DNA of 64,000 nucleotides from assembly GCF_014650915.1 (NCBI RefSeq), contig NZ_BMVW01000021.1:49161-113160 (forward strand), written 5' to 3'. The position numbers were made by a program, and so were the translations under genes. Of the stretch, positions 23,935-32,424 are shown one piece after another (the first letter of the stretch is position 1; every line of letters begins with the position of its first letter). The notes beneath the pieces are model-generated. The model worked only from the letters and a program-made list of their open reading frames with translations, was not told the DNA's origin and did not search any database. Origin of the DNA: Streptomyces poonensis (GTDB taxonomy: Bacteria > Actinomycetota > Actinomycetes > Streptomycetales > Streptomycetaceae).

Positions 23935-26618
23935 CTACGGCAGTTCCTCGAGCGTCTGCCGCGCCCGGGCCACCAGTCCGTCCGCCCCGCACGACCGCGC
24001 CAGCGTCAGGCCCTTGCGGACCTCCGTGGCCGAGCGGGCGGCGACGCCGTGCTCCACGCGGGCCGCGGCGTGCTCGTAGGCGCAGGGGGACGCCTCCAGG
24101 TAGGCGACCGCCTGGGCGTACAGCGCGACGGCACGGGGGCCGGTCTCCAGGGCCGCGGCCACCCGGACGGCCTCGCCGATGGCCGTGTCCGTGCCGAAGC
24201 GTTCGGCCTGGCGGCGTACGGCGACGGCGAGTTCGGCCGCGCGGCGCGGGTCCTCATCGGCCAGCGCGCGGGCGAGCTCGCCGGCCCAGGGCGCCAGGAC
24301 CGTGTTGTGGTGGCCGCGGGCCATGGCGGCCTTCTCCGCGGCCTCCAGTTCGTTGACGCCGTCCTCCCGGCGGCCGGTGGCGAGCAGCAGCCGGCCGCGG
24401 ACGGTGCGGCAGTCGGGCAGCACGATGGTGGAGGGGTACGGCGGTGCGAAGCCGTACCGTTCCGCGATCTCCCACGCCTCGTCGACGTGGCCGCGGGCGA
24501 GCAGCGTGTCGACGAGGTTGCATGTGGCGGTCCAGTACAGCGGCAGCCCGCGGCCGACCCGCTCGGCGATGCGCAGGGACTCGCGCAGGGACGTCTCGGC
24601 CTCCCGGAGCCTGCCGCGTCTGCGGTGCCCGAGGCCGACGTAGGCGTGCGCCAGGGAGAGGTGGCCGCCGCTCCAGCCCGCGGTCTCATAGGCGTGCAGG
24701 GCCTCGGTGTAGAGGCTCTCGGCGCGGTCGAGCCGGTCCGCGTACGCGTAGCAGTTGGCCAGCATCAGCAGCAGTTCGATGCCCCACTCGGTGTCGGTCC
24801 AGCCGAGTCCGGGGGCGAGCCGGCCGTTGACGAGGGCGTGGTCGCAGAACTCGACGACCTCCTCCGCGTTCTCGCCGCGGGTCATGGCGTCGAAGCCGCG
24901 CAGGATCAGCAGCGCGCGCTCGGAGTTGTCCCGGCCGGTGCACGTGGCGGCGAGAGTGGCGAGTTCGCGGGAACGGGCCGGTGAGTGTCCCTCGCCCGCG
25001 TGAATGCCCTCCCACATGTAGTGCACGGCCTGGAGCCGCATCCGGGCGGGTCCGGGGCCGAGCCGGGCGGCCTCCGCGTCGACGGTGCGGACGGCCTCCT
25101 CCAGCTGGTCGTTGTGCAGCAGCGCCTGGGAGAGACGGTAGACGGCGTCCACGCGTACGTCGCCGTCGAGGCCGGGCATGGCGAGCGCGGCCTGCAGGTA
25201 CTCGATGGTGGTGGCGGGCGAGGTGAGCAGGGTGGCGCAGCCCAGCTCGTAGAGCACGCGCGCGTGGATGTGCCTCTCGGGCGGTTCCAGCAGGGCCCGC
25301 TCCAGGCAGCGGCGGGCCGCGTCGGGGGCGCCGACGGCGAGGTGCTCGCGGGCGGCCTCGCGCATCTGCTGGACCAGTTCGGCGTCGTCGTCCGGGTGCA
25401 CTTCGAGGAGGTGCCGGGAGGCGGCCGCGGCGCCGAGGCCGGAGTCGGCGACGACCTGGGCGGCGACGCCGTGCATGGCGGTGCGCAGCGCGTCCGGGAT
25501 GGAGTTGTAGACGGCGCTGGCGATCAGCGGGTGGACGAACTCCAGCTCGCCGTCGCCGAACCGCCGGGCCGCCGGGCCGCCGGGTCGGTCGGGGAGAGGA
25601 TGCGGGCCGCGGTGAGCAGTCCGGCGCAGCGCGCGGCGTCCTCGCGGCGCATGGTGGCGAGGGTGGCCACCAGGTCCACGGAGATGCCGGTGCCGAGGAT
25701 GGCGGCGGCCCAGGCGAAGCGGGTGGCATCGATGCCGAGGCCCTCCAGGCGGGCGACCAGACCGCGGCCGCGTGCCGAGCGGTTCAGGGCGCGCAGCTCC
25801 GTCGCCGAGCCCTCGACCGGTTCCAGGCCGCTGTCCTGGACCTTGGCCAGCAGTTCCACCGTCTCGTACGGGTTGCCGCCGGTGACCGCCCACACCTCGC
25901 GGCAGAACGGGGCGTCGGCCTGCGCGCCGACCGTGGCGCGGGTGAGCCCGGCGGTCGCCTCGGGGGTCAGCGCGCTCAGCATGGCCGCCGGGCGGGCCGC
26001 CGCGGCGGCCACCGCGTCGAGGTGCCGGGCACGCTCGCCGCCGGCCTCGCCCGGCCGGTGGGCGACCACGACGAGCACGGACTGCTCGGTGAGGCGCTCG
26101 GTGAACGCGGCCAGCCACTGGAGGGTCTCCTGGTCGGCCCAGTGCGCGTCGTCGACCAGCAGGACGAGCGGCCAGCAGCGCCGGGCGAGCCGGGTGACGG
26201 CCGCGACGAGTCCGTCGCACACGCCCTGCGGGTCGGCCTGCCGGTCGCCCGGCTCCGCTATGCCGAGGGCGGGTCCGGCGATGCCGTACCAGTCGCCGAG
26301 GTACTCCCGTGCCTCGTCGGGCATGAGCGAGACGAGCGCGGGCTGGAGCAGCTGCCGTACGACATTGAAGGGAACGGAGGTGACGGTCTCGCCGCCGCGC
26401 GCCGCCCACACGGTGCAGCCGAGGGCCTCCGCCATCCGGCGGGTCTCGCCGAGGAGCGCTGTCTTGCCGATCCCGGCCTCGCCGCTGAAGACCAGCAGGC
26501 TCCCCCGTGAGGCGTGGTCCTCGCGCAGGGCGTCGACGGCCTCTCTGACGGCTGCGAGTTCCTCGTCGCGCTCCCACAGGGAGGCCGAGGCGACCGCTCC
26601 CGGCGCTGCCTCCGTCAT
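23935..26618 (-). pseudogene. Large AAA/TPR regulatory ATPase (LuxR-LAL-like), broken by an 8-bp tandem repeat
   Basis: The N-terminal part (start ATG 26618, GGGGAGG upstream) encodes an ATPase: Walker A GEAGIGKTALL, Walker B LVLLVDDAHWAD and GGNPYETVELLAKV. It runs to residue about 340, then ends in a frame-shifted tail at 25524. The rest of the protein continues in the next frame from about 25570 (FGDGELEFVHPLIASAVYNS, then TPR-like helices) to 23935. The switch coincides with two copies of GCCGGGCC plus GCCGGG (25563-25584, plus strand). Deleting one 8-bp copy restores one frame of about 890 aa through SPTDPAARRFGDGELEF. No LuxR helix-turn-helix is present at the C-terminus. Options are a real null allele, slippage-based switching or a sequencing error. 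Confidence 0.8.
25563..25585. repeat. 8-bp tandem repeat at the frameshift point
   Basis: GCCGGGCC is repeated at 25563 and 25571, followed by GCCGGG at 25579. The unit is not a multiple of three, so each gain or loss changes the reading frame of the surrounding ATPase gene. Confidence 0.85.
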
Positions 26619-26777
26619 CCCGCTACCTCCCCAGGTCGCCCAAACGACGTACGGCTTTCGAGCGTAGCCGTCCTGTGGCCGCGATGGCGGACGGTCGGTA
26701 CACCTGTGGCCATCACGGGTGACACGGGACATCCGGGGACGACGCGACAGGCCACCGACCAGCCGTGGTGAAAGTTA

Positions 26778-26788
26778 TTGACAGTCAA
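26778..26788. promoter_or_regulatory. AT-rich 11-bp palindrome before the MFS gene
   Basis: TTGACAGTCAA is a perfect palindrome about a central base, in the only AT-rich patch between the divergent ATPase and MFS genes. It also contains a TTGACA hexamer that could be a -35 box. An operator role is speculative. Confidence 0.3.
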
Positions 26789-26829
26789 CAGCCGCTGAAC
26801 TGAAGCTTATTTTCCAACATCGTCCGCCC

Positions 26830-26868
26830 GTCCTCCGTCCTCCGCCCTCCGCCCTCCGCCCTCCGCCC
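26830..26868 (+). repeat. Five tandem 7-bp pyrimidine-rich repeats
   Basis: GTCCTCC occurs twice and GCCCTCC three times in direct tandem (26830-26864), then GCCCC. The array lies 30-70 bp upstream of the MFS start, in the expected leader region. Copy-number change would alter leader length but not a reading frame. Confidence 0.75.
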
Positions 26869-26898
26869 CGTCTCCGGCCCTCTCCGGGAGGAATCGGC

Positions 26899-28218
26899 AT
26901 GACCACCTCCGCGCCCTCCCCCAGGGCATCCCGCAGGGCGCTGTTGGCGGGCTCGGTGGGCAACTTCATCGAGTGGTACGAGTTCGGCGTCTACGGCTAC
27001 TTCGCCACGGTCATCGCGGCCCGCTTCTTCACCCCGGAGGGCGGCAGCGAGATCGAGGCCCTGGTGAAGACGTACGCGTCGTTCGCGCTCGCCTTCTTCT
27101 TCCGGCCGGTCGGCGCCGCGCTGTTCGGCCGGCTCGGTGACCGGTTCGGGCGCCGCCCGGTGCTGATCCTGGTGATCTCGCTGATGACGGGCGCGACGAC
27201 GCTGATCGGCGCGCTGCCCACGTACGCGGACGTCGGCGTCCTCGCCCCGTGGCTGCTGACCTTCCTGCGCGTGCTGCAAGGACTGTCCGCGGGCGGGGAG
27301 TTCGGCGGCGCGGTGTCGGTGATGACGGAGTTCGCCCCGCCGGGCCGGCGCGGGCTGTACGGGTCGTGGCAGTCGTTCACGGTGGCGCTGGGGCTGCTGG
27401 GCGGGGCCGGGGTGGCGGCACTGCTGGCCACGGTCCTCAGCACGGAGGAGCTGAACTCCTGGGGCTGGCGGCTGCCGTTCCTGCTGACGCTGCCGCTCGG
27501 GCTGGGCGCGCTGTGGCTGCGGCTGCGGCTGGACGAGACGCCGGCGTTCCGGGCGGAGCGGGCGGCGGTGCGGCCGCCGCCCCGCGCGGTCGCGGCGGCG
27601 ATCGCCCTCGGCGCCGCGCGCATCATGGGCTGGGCGGCGGCCGGTTACACCTTCCTCGTGGTCCTCCCCTCCTATCTGCAGAGCAGCCTGGACGCCACGT
27701 TCCAGCAGGCGCTGGTGGCCACGGTGCTGGCCAACCTCGGCTTCGCCCTCACCATCGTCCCCGCGGGGTGGCTCAGCGACCGGGTCGGGCGGCGGCCGGT
27801 GATGCTGGCGGGCGCGCTGCTGGTCACGGCGCTCGCGCTGCCGCTGCTCGGCCTGCTGCAGGACGAGGGCACGCCGAACGGGGCCAAGGGCGCGGCGGTG
27901 TGCCTGGCGGGCGCGGTGGTGGGGCTGATGGCGGGACCCGGTCCGACCATGCTCGCCGAGATGTTCCCGACGACCGTCCGCTACACGGGCCTGGGCCTGG
28001 CCTACGCCCTGTCCAACGCCGTCTTCTCGGGCAGCGCGGGCCTGATCATCACGGAGACGATCGAGCGGACGGGGAACGTGGACATCCCGGCGTACTACGC
28101 GGCGGCGACGTGCGCGGTGAGCGCGCTCGCGCTCCTGCCGTCGAGGAAGCCGGGGAAGCCGTGGAAGCCAGGGGGGTCGAGGGAGCCGAGGGGGCCGAGG
28201 GGGCGGAGGTGCGGGTGA
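26899..28218 (+). CDS. MFS transporter, metabolite:proton symporter (MHS) type
   Basis: A 439-aa membrane protein with about 12 hydrophobic segments. The N-terminal signature GNFIEWYEFGVYGYFATVIAARFF and the loop RLGDRFGRRPVLI, with the matching second-half loop WLSDRVGRRPVML, define the MHS subfamily (citrate, proline/betaine, shikimate-type substrates). The GGEFGGAVSVMTEFAPPGRRG motif also fits. The start is the ATG at 26899, with GGGAGGA 7 bases upstream. The cytoplasmic tail is odd: KPGKPWKPGGSREPRGPRGRR, encoded by short GC-rich repeats, and overlapping the anmK start. Coupling to anmK hints at import of an amino-sugar derivative, but MHS members usually carry organic acids, so the substrate is open. 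Confidence 0.88.
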   Translation: MTTSAPSPRASRRALLAGSVGNFIEWYEFGVYGYFATVIAARFFTPEGGSEIEALVKTYASFALAFFFRPVGAALFGRLGDRFGRRPVLILVISLMTGATTLIGALPTYADVGVLAPWLLTFLRVLQGLSAGGEFGGAVSVMTEFAPPGRRGLYGSWQSFTVALGLLGGAGVAALLATVLSTEELNSWGWRLPFLLTLPLGLGALWLRLRLDETPAFRAERAAVRPPPRAVAAAIALGAARIMGWAAAGYTFLVVLPSYLQSSLDATFQQALVATVLANLGFALTIVPAGWLSDRVGRRPVMLAGALLVTALALPLLGLLQDEGTPNGAKGAAVCLAGAVVGLMAGPGPTMLAEMFPTTVRYTGLGLAYALSNAVFSGSAGLIITETIERTGNVDIPAYYAAATCAVSALALLPSRKPGKPWKPGGSREPRGPRGRRCG

Positions 28219-29363
28219 TCGGGCTGATGTCGGGCACGTCGTACGACGCCGTCGACGCCGCGGCGGCGGATCTGGAGCTCGCCGGGGACACGCTCACGCT
28301 CAGGCCGCTCGGGCACCTCGGCGAGCCGTACGACGACGGGCTGCGCGCGTCGCTGGCCGCGGCCCTGCCCCCGGCGGCCACCACCCTCGCGGCGGTCTGC
28401 CGGCTCGACACGCTGATCGGGCGGGCCTTCGCGGCGGTCGCGGCGGAGGCGGACCGTCAACTGTGCGGCGGGCGCGCGGAGCTGGTGGCCTCGCACGGCC
28501 AGACCGTGTACCACTGGGCCGACCGGGGCACGGTGCACGGCACCCTCCAGATCGGGCAGCCCGCCTGGATCGCCGAGGCGACCGGACTGCCGGTGGTCTC
28601 CGGCTTCCGGCCGCGCGACATCGCCGCCGGAGGGCAGGGCGCCCCCCTGGTGAGCCTGGTGGACCTGCTGTGGCTGCGCGGCCGGCCGGGCACCCCGGTC
28701 GCGCTGAACCTCGGCGGCATCGCCAACCTGACCGCGCCGGACGGCACCGCGTTCGACACCGGGCCGGCATGCGCCCTCCTCGACACGGCGGTACGCGAGC
28801 GCACCGGCGGGCGTCTGCCGTACGACGTGGACGGCGCCCTCGCCGCCCGGGGCACCGTGCACGGTCCGCTGCTGACCCGGCTCCTCGACGAGCCGTACTA
28901 CGCGCTGCCGCCGCCCAGGACGACGGGCAAGGAGCTGTTCCACGGCGGTCATCTGCGCGCCGCGCTGGCGGGGTTCCCCGGACTGCCGACGGAGGACGTG
29001 GTCGCCACGCTCACCCGGCTCACCGCCCGCACGGTCGCGGACGCGGTGCGCTCCGTACGGGCCACGGAGGTGTTCGCCTCCGGCGGCGGCACCCGGAACC
29101 CGGTGCTGATACGCATGCTGGGCGAGGAGCTGCCGGGCGTGCCGCTGCGCGTCTCCGACGCGCTGGGCCTGCCGGCGGCCGCGAAGGAGGCGTACGCGTT
29201 CGCCGTGCTGGGCTTCCTGACGGTGCACGGGCTGCCGGGCACCGATCCGGTGAGCACGGGCGCGCGGCACGCGAGCGTGCTCGGGTCGGTCACCCCCGGA
29301 CGCGGCGGGCTGCCGGTGGTGCCGCGCGCCGGGCGGGCGCCGGTGCGGCTGGTGGTGACGTGA
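28209..29363 (+). CDS. anmK: Anhydro-N-acetylmuramic acid kinase
   Basis: Phosphorylates and opens 1,6-anhydro-N-acetylmuramate to MurNAc-6-phosphate in peptidoglycan recycling. The 384-aa protein has the family's N-terminal phosphate loop GLMSGTSYDAVD (usually GLMSGTSLDGID), ASHGQTVYHW, GFRPRDIAAGGQGAPL, LNLGGIANLT and the C-terminal EVFASGGGTRNPVL. The start is the GTG at 28209, within the last ten bases of the MFS gene and just after GGGGCGGAGG, so the two genes are coupled. No MurNAc-6-P etherase (murQ) is in this window. The assignment is firm at family level. Confidence 0.93.
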   Translation: MRVIGLMSGTSYDAVDAAAADLELAGDTLTLRPLGHLGEPYDDGLRASLAAALPPAATTLAAVCRLDTLIGRAFAAVAAEADRQLCGGRAELVASHGQTVYHWADRGTVHGTLQIGQPAWIAEATGLPVVSGFRPRDIAAGGQGAPLVSLVDLLWLRGRPGTPVALNLGGIANLTAPDGTAFDTGPACALLDTAVRERTGGRLPYDVDGALAARGTVHGPLLTRLLDEPYYALPPPRTTGKELFHGGHLRAALAGFPGLPTEDVVATLTRLTARTVADAVRSVRATEVFASGGGTRNPVLIRMLGEELPGVPLRVSDALGLPAAAKEAYAFAVLGFLTVHGLPGTDPVSTGARHASVLGSVTPGRGGLPVVPRAGRAPVRLVVT

Positions 29364-29385
29364 GCGGTTGACGGAACACGGGAGC

Positions 29386-29412
29386 AGGGGCCGGCCGGCA
29401 GCCGCGGCCCCT
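29386..29412 (+). terminator. Hairpin after anmK
   Basis: Eight-base arms AGGGGCCG (29386-29393) and CGGCCCCT (29405-29412), followed by CTCATCC. It lies between anmK and the next gene on the same strand. Confidence 0.55.
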
Positions 29413-29450
29413 CTCATCCGCTTTTCAGCCTGACCTCATACCGTGGCCCC

Positions 29451-30470
29451 ATGACGCAGGTGACTCCTCCCGGCTGGTACCCCGACCCGGGGCAGACAAG
29501 TGACGGCCCCGCCACCGAGCGCTGGTGGGACGGCAACGCATGGACGGACCGGATCCGGCCCGCGGAGGCGGCCCCGGCCGACGCCGCGTGGGGTCCACCG
29601 GCGCAGCCGCCGGCCGCCGGCCCGTACGCCCCCTACCCGCCCGGCCCGGTCCCTCCGGCGCCCGGCGCGCGGCGCGGCCTGCACACCGGCATCGCCGTCG
29701 GCGTGGCCGCGGTGGTCCTGGGGTGCATAGGCATCGGCACGTACGCCCTCACCGCGAACGACGGCGACAACTCCGCGAGCTCCTCCCAGGGTCCGGGCGG
29801 GCAGAACGGCCAGGGCGGTCCCGGCGGACAGGAAGGACCGGGCGGACAAGGCGGCCAGGGGGGACCCGGCGGCGGTTCGGGCGGCTCGGACGGCGGTGTG
29901 CCGGCGCCGGGCGGGTCCGCGCAGCCGCAGGTCGAGGACGGGTACGCCGTCGACTCGATGAACGGCATCGGCATCCCCGTACCCGACGGCTGGTCGGCCT
30001 CGGCGCTCTCGGTGGGTGCTCAGATCACGGCCGACGGCGCCTACGAGTGCCCCGGCGACACCTCCAAGTCGTGCACGCCCGGGGGCGCCTACTCGGCACC
30101 GGCCGAGGCGCTGGGCCTGGAGGCGACCACGGCCGAGGCCGCCGCCAAGGCGGACATCGAGGAGAACGCCGAGGAATCCTACGGCGGCACGACCTACGGG
30201 AAGATCACCTCGCATGAGGAACTCGTCTCCGAGGCGGTGACGGTGGCCGGGCAGAAGGGCTACGCGGTCCGCTGGAAGGTCGTCACGCAGCAGGGCGCCG
30301 ACGGGTACGTCCAGTCGCTCGTGTTCCCGGCGCCCGCCGACCCCGACCGGCTGGTCGTGGTCCGCTTCGGCACCGACGCCGGCTCCGGCGCGCCCGGGCA
30401 GGCCGTCATCGACGAGATCACCGAGGGCATCAAGAAGGTCTCCGGCGGCGGCAGCGGCCAGAACGTCTGA
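29451..30470 (+). CDS. DUF2510 membrane-anchored protein with Gly-rich linker
   Basis: A 339-aa protein of unknown function. The N-terminus is a DUF2510 motif (PPGWYPDPGQTSDGPATERWWDGNAWTD), then a Pro-rich stretch, one transmembrane helix (about 78-98, GIAVGVAAVVLGCIGIGTYAL), a low-complexity linker of GGQ/GPG repeats (about 110-150) and an extracytoplasmic globular domain (about 165-335). The outer domain contains YECPGDTSKSCTPGGAYSA, with two cysteines that could form a disulfide. Actinobacterial DUF2510 proteins are generally signalling or envelope-associated. The start is the ATG at 29451. It stands alone between two terminator-like hairpins. Confidence 0.85.
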   Translation: MTQVTPPGWYPDPGQTSDGPATERWWDGNAWTDRIRPAEAAPADAAWGPPAQPPAAGPYAPYPPGPVPPAPGARRGLHTGIAVGVAAVVLGCIGIGTYALTANDGDNSASSSQGPGGQNGQGGPGGQEGPGGQGGQGGPGGGSGGSDGGVPAPGGSAQPQVEDGYAVDSMNGIGIPVPDGWSASALSVGAQITADGAYECPGDTSKSCTPGGAYSAPAEALGLEATTAEAAAKADIEENAEESYGGTTYGKITSHEELVSEAVTVAGQKGYAVRWKVVTQQGADGYVQSLVFPAPADPDRLVVVRFGTDAGSGAPGQAVIDEITEGIKKVSGGGSGQNV

Positions 30471-30534
30471 CGGGCCGCGCGCAGCGGCGGCCCGGAACAG
30501 CCGGCGAGCCGCGGCGCCGGCCACGAGGCTTCAG

Positions 30535-30575
30535 CCGGGTGGGATCCCTCTCCGCTCAAGAAGGACCCCACCCGG
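30535..30575. terminator. Bidirectional hairpin terminator
   Basis: Arms of 13 bases at 30535-30547 and 30563-30575 (CCGGGTGGGATCC with GGACCCCACCCGG, one G-U pair). Located between the convergent DUF2510 and TetR genes. Confidence 0.65.
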
Positions 30576-30661
30576 CCGGGGGGTGCGCGCCGCCCCCGTC
30601 CCCACGGTGCGGCGCGGCCGGGTCCGCGCGTCCGGTCATCCCTCGGACGGCGGCCCGGGTT

Positions 30662-31321
30662 CTAGGTGCCGTCCTCCGACGGCTTGTCGCCCGGCGGCGT
30701 GGGGCCGAGCCCGAGCGCCGGGAGCACCGCTGCCTCCACGAACCGGGTGAGATACGTCTCGTCCGCGTACTGCCCGTCCAGCACCGGGCGCATCCGCAGC
30801 ACGCCCAGGATCTGCGCGGGCACGTACTCCAGCGCGGGGTGGTCCGCGGCGATCTCGCCCCGGGCGACCGCACGGTCGATGATCTTCCGCAGCGCGGCGA
30901 GCTCCGGCTCGACGAAGGCGTCCCGCAGCGCGCGCTGCAGCTCCTCGTCCTGCGTGATCGCGTGCGCCAGCGCCTGGAGGAGCCGTGTGTCCCGGCCGGA
31001 CCGGGTGCCGCCCTCCCGCGCCACCTCGCGCAGGTCCCCGGCGAGGGAGCCGGTGTCGATGTCCGCGAACCGGGGGCAGCGGCTGGCGCGCAGCGCGGCC
31101 GCCACGAACTGCGGCTTGGTCTTCCACTGACGGTACAGGGTGGACTTGCTGCAGCGGGTGCTCGCGGCGACGCCCTCCATGGTCACCGCCTCGTAGCCGC
31201 ACTCGCGGATCTGGTCGAGCACGGCGTCGAAGAACTCCCGCTCACGCTCGGGCGTGAGCTTGGAGCGGCGCGAGGCGACGGCCGACTCCGGCCCGGGACC
31301 GCCCGCTGCCTGCGACGTCAT
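30662..31321 (-). CDS. TetR-family transcriptional repressor
   Basis: A 219-aa TetR protein. The helix-turn-helix is at about 25-70 (REREFFDAVLDQIRECGYEAVTMEGVAASTRCSKSTLYRQW motif region, with the KSTLYRQW recognition helix), followed by an effector/dimer domain of the TetR_C_16-like type (ALEYVPAQILGVLRMRPVLDG). The start is the ATG at 31321; the in-frame extension to 31669 crosses the repeat array and is not protein-like. It is divergent from the PAP2 and EamA genes. The 224-bp gap is filled with very large inverted repeats (31370-31451), so it very likely represses both itself and the membrane-protein pair. The ligand is unknown. Confidence 0.92.
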   Translation of the reverse strand: MTSQAAGGPGPESAVASRRSKLTPEREREFFDAVLDQIRECGYEAVTMEGVAASTRCSKSTLYRQWKTKPQFVAAALRASRCPRFADIDTGSLAGDLREVAREGGTRSGRDTRLLQALAHAITQDEELQRALRDAFVEPELAALRKIIDRAVARGEIAADHPALEYVPAQILGVLRMRPVLDGQYADETYLTRFVEAAVLPALGLGPTPPGDKPSEDGT

Positions 31322-31369
31322 GGCTCCTCGCTTTCCGACTGACCCGTTGTTTCGCTCTGTCCAGCTCTC

Positions 31370-31451
31370 CGATACGCCAGTGTACCGATACGACCGCGTA
31401 TCGGTACACTGGCGTATCGAAACCGCCCCGTATCGGTACTGATGTGTATCG
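31370..31451. promoter_or_regulatory. Large TetR operator array (three 23-bp elements)
   Basis: Two 23-bp arms (31370-31392 and 31397-31419) are perfect inverted repeats separated by 4 bp. A third, imperfect copy of the right arm follows at 31429-31451. Each arm starts and ends with CGATACG/CGTATCG. A small palindrome GTACCGGTAC lies just beyond at 31473-31482. The array fills the gap between the TetR gene and the PAP2 gene. Confidence 0.75.
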
Positions 31452-31545
31452 CTGACACGTACAGCTCGCTGTGTACCGGTACGGCCGCGGCGAGCACCAG
31501 AAGCCGGCGCACCCGCCGGCCCGACCACGGACGAAAGGGCCGGGG

Positions 31546-32424
31546 ATGAAAACCCGAACCGCACCGGCGGCACGCGCGTCCGACGCGCCCGCACGACGGC
31601 AGTCCCCGCCCGGCCCGGCCGTACCCCCGCAACGCCCCACCGTCCCCCCGGACCCCTCCCCCGCCGCACGCCCGCCGCTCGTCCGTGAGCTGCTGCTCGT
31701 CGCGGGGCTCTTCCTCGTCTACAAGTCCGGCCGGCTGCTGGCCAACGGGCACACCGGCGAGGCCTTCCGCAACGCGCACCACGTGTGGAGCTGGGAGCGG
31801 GCGCTGCACCTGCCCGGCGAGGGCGCGATCCAGTCGCTGCTCCTGCACGGCGACGGCCTCATACGGGTGGCGAACACCTACTACGCGGCCGTTCACTTCC
31901 CCGCCACCGCCGCCTTCCTGGTCTGGCTCTATCTGCGGCGCCCGGCGCACTACGTGTGGGCCCGCCGGGCGCTGGCCGCCGTCACCGCCGCCGCCCTCGT
32001 GCTGCACCTCGCCTTCCCCCTCGCACCGCCGCGCATGCTCGACGTGTCGGGGCTCGTCGACACCGGGCGGGTGTACGGACCCACGGTGTACGGGGCGGCG
32101 CCGGCCACCGACACCATGGCGAACCAGTTCGCGGCGATGCCCTCGCTGCACTTCGGCTGGGCGCTGATGGTCGCGATCGGCCTGATCGCGGCGACCCGGT
32201 CGCGCCTGCGGTGGCTCTGGCTGCTGCATCCGCTGCTCACCCTGCTGGTGATCGTCGGCACGGCCAACCACTACTGGCTCGACTCGCTCGTGGCCTCCGC
32301 GCTGCTCGGCCTCGCCCTCGCCGCGGTGCGCTGGGCACGACCGGACGCGTCCGGTGCCGGGCGGACCCGGCACCACAAGCTCCTGCCGTCCGACCGTGTC
32401 GCCCTGGCGGGAGCGGGCCGATGA
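31546..32424 (+). CDS. PAP2-superfamily membrane phosphatase/phosphotransferase
   Basis: A 292-aa membrane protein with a Pro-rich cytoplasmic N-terminus (about 1-48) and about six transmembrane helices. The catalytic motifs of the PAP2_3 (inositol-phosphorylceramide-synthase-like) group are present: AMPSLHFGWAL and GTANHYWLDSLVA, with the nucleophilic/acid histidines and the supporting Asp. The substrate is probably a lipid phosphate or a lipid head-group donor. The start is the ATG at 31546, after GGGCCGGGG. Its stop overlaps the EamA-like gene (ATGA). It faces the TetR gene across the operator array and is likely under its control. Confidence 0.88.
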   Translation: MKTRTAPAARASDAPARRQSPPGPAVPPQRPTVPPDPSPAARPPLVRELLLVAGLFLVYKSGRLLANGHTGEAFRNAHHVWSWERALHLPGEGAIQSLLLHGDGLIRVANTYYAAVHFPATAAFLVWLYLRRPAHYVWARRALAAVTAAALVLHLAFPLAPPRMLDVSGLVDTGRVYGPTVYGAAPATDTMANQFAAMPSLHFGWALMVAIGLIAATRSRLRWLWLLHPLLTLLVIVGTANHYWLDSLVASALLGLALAAVRWARPDASGAGRTRHHKLLPSDRVALAGAGR

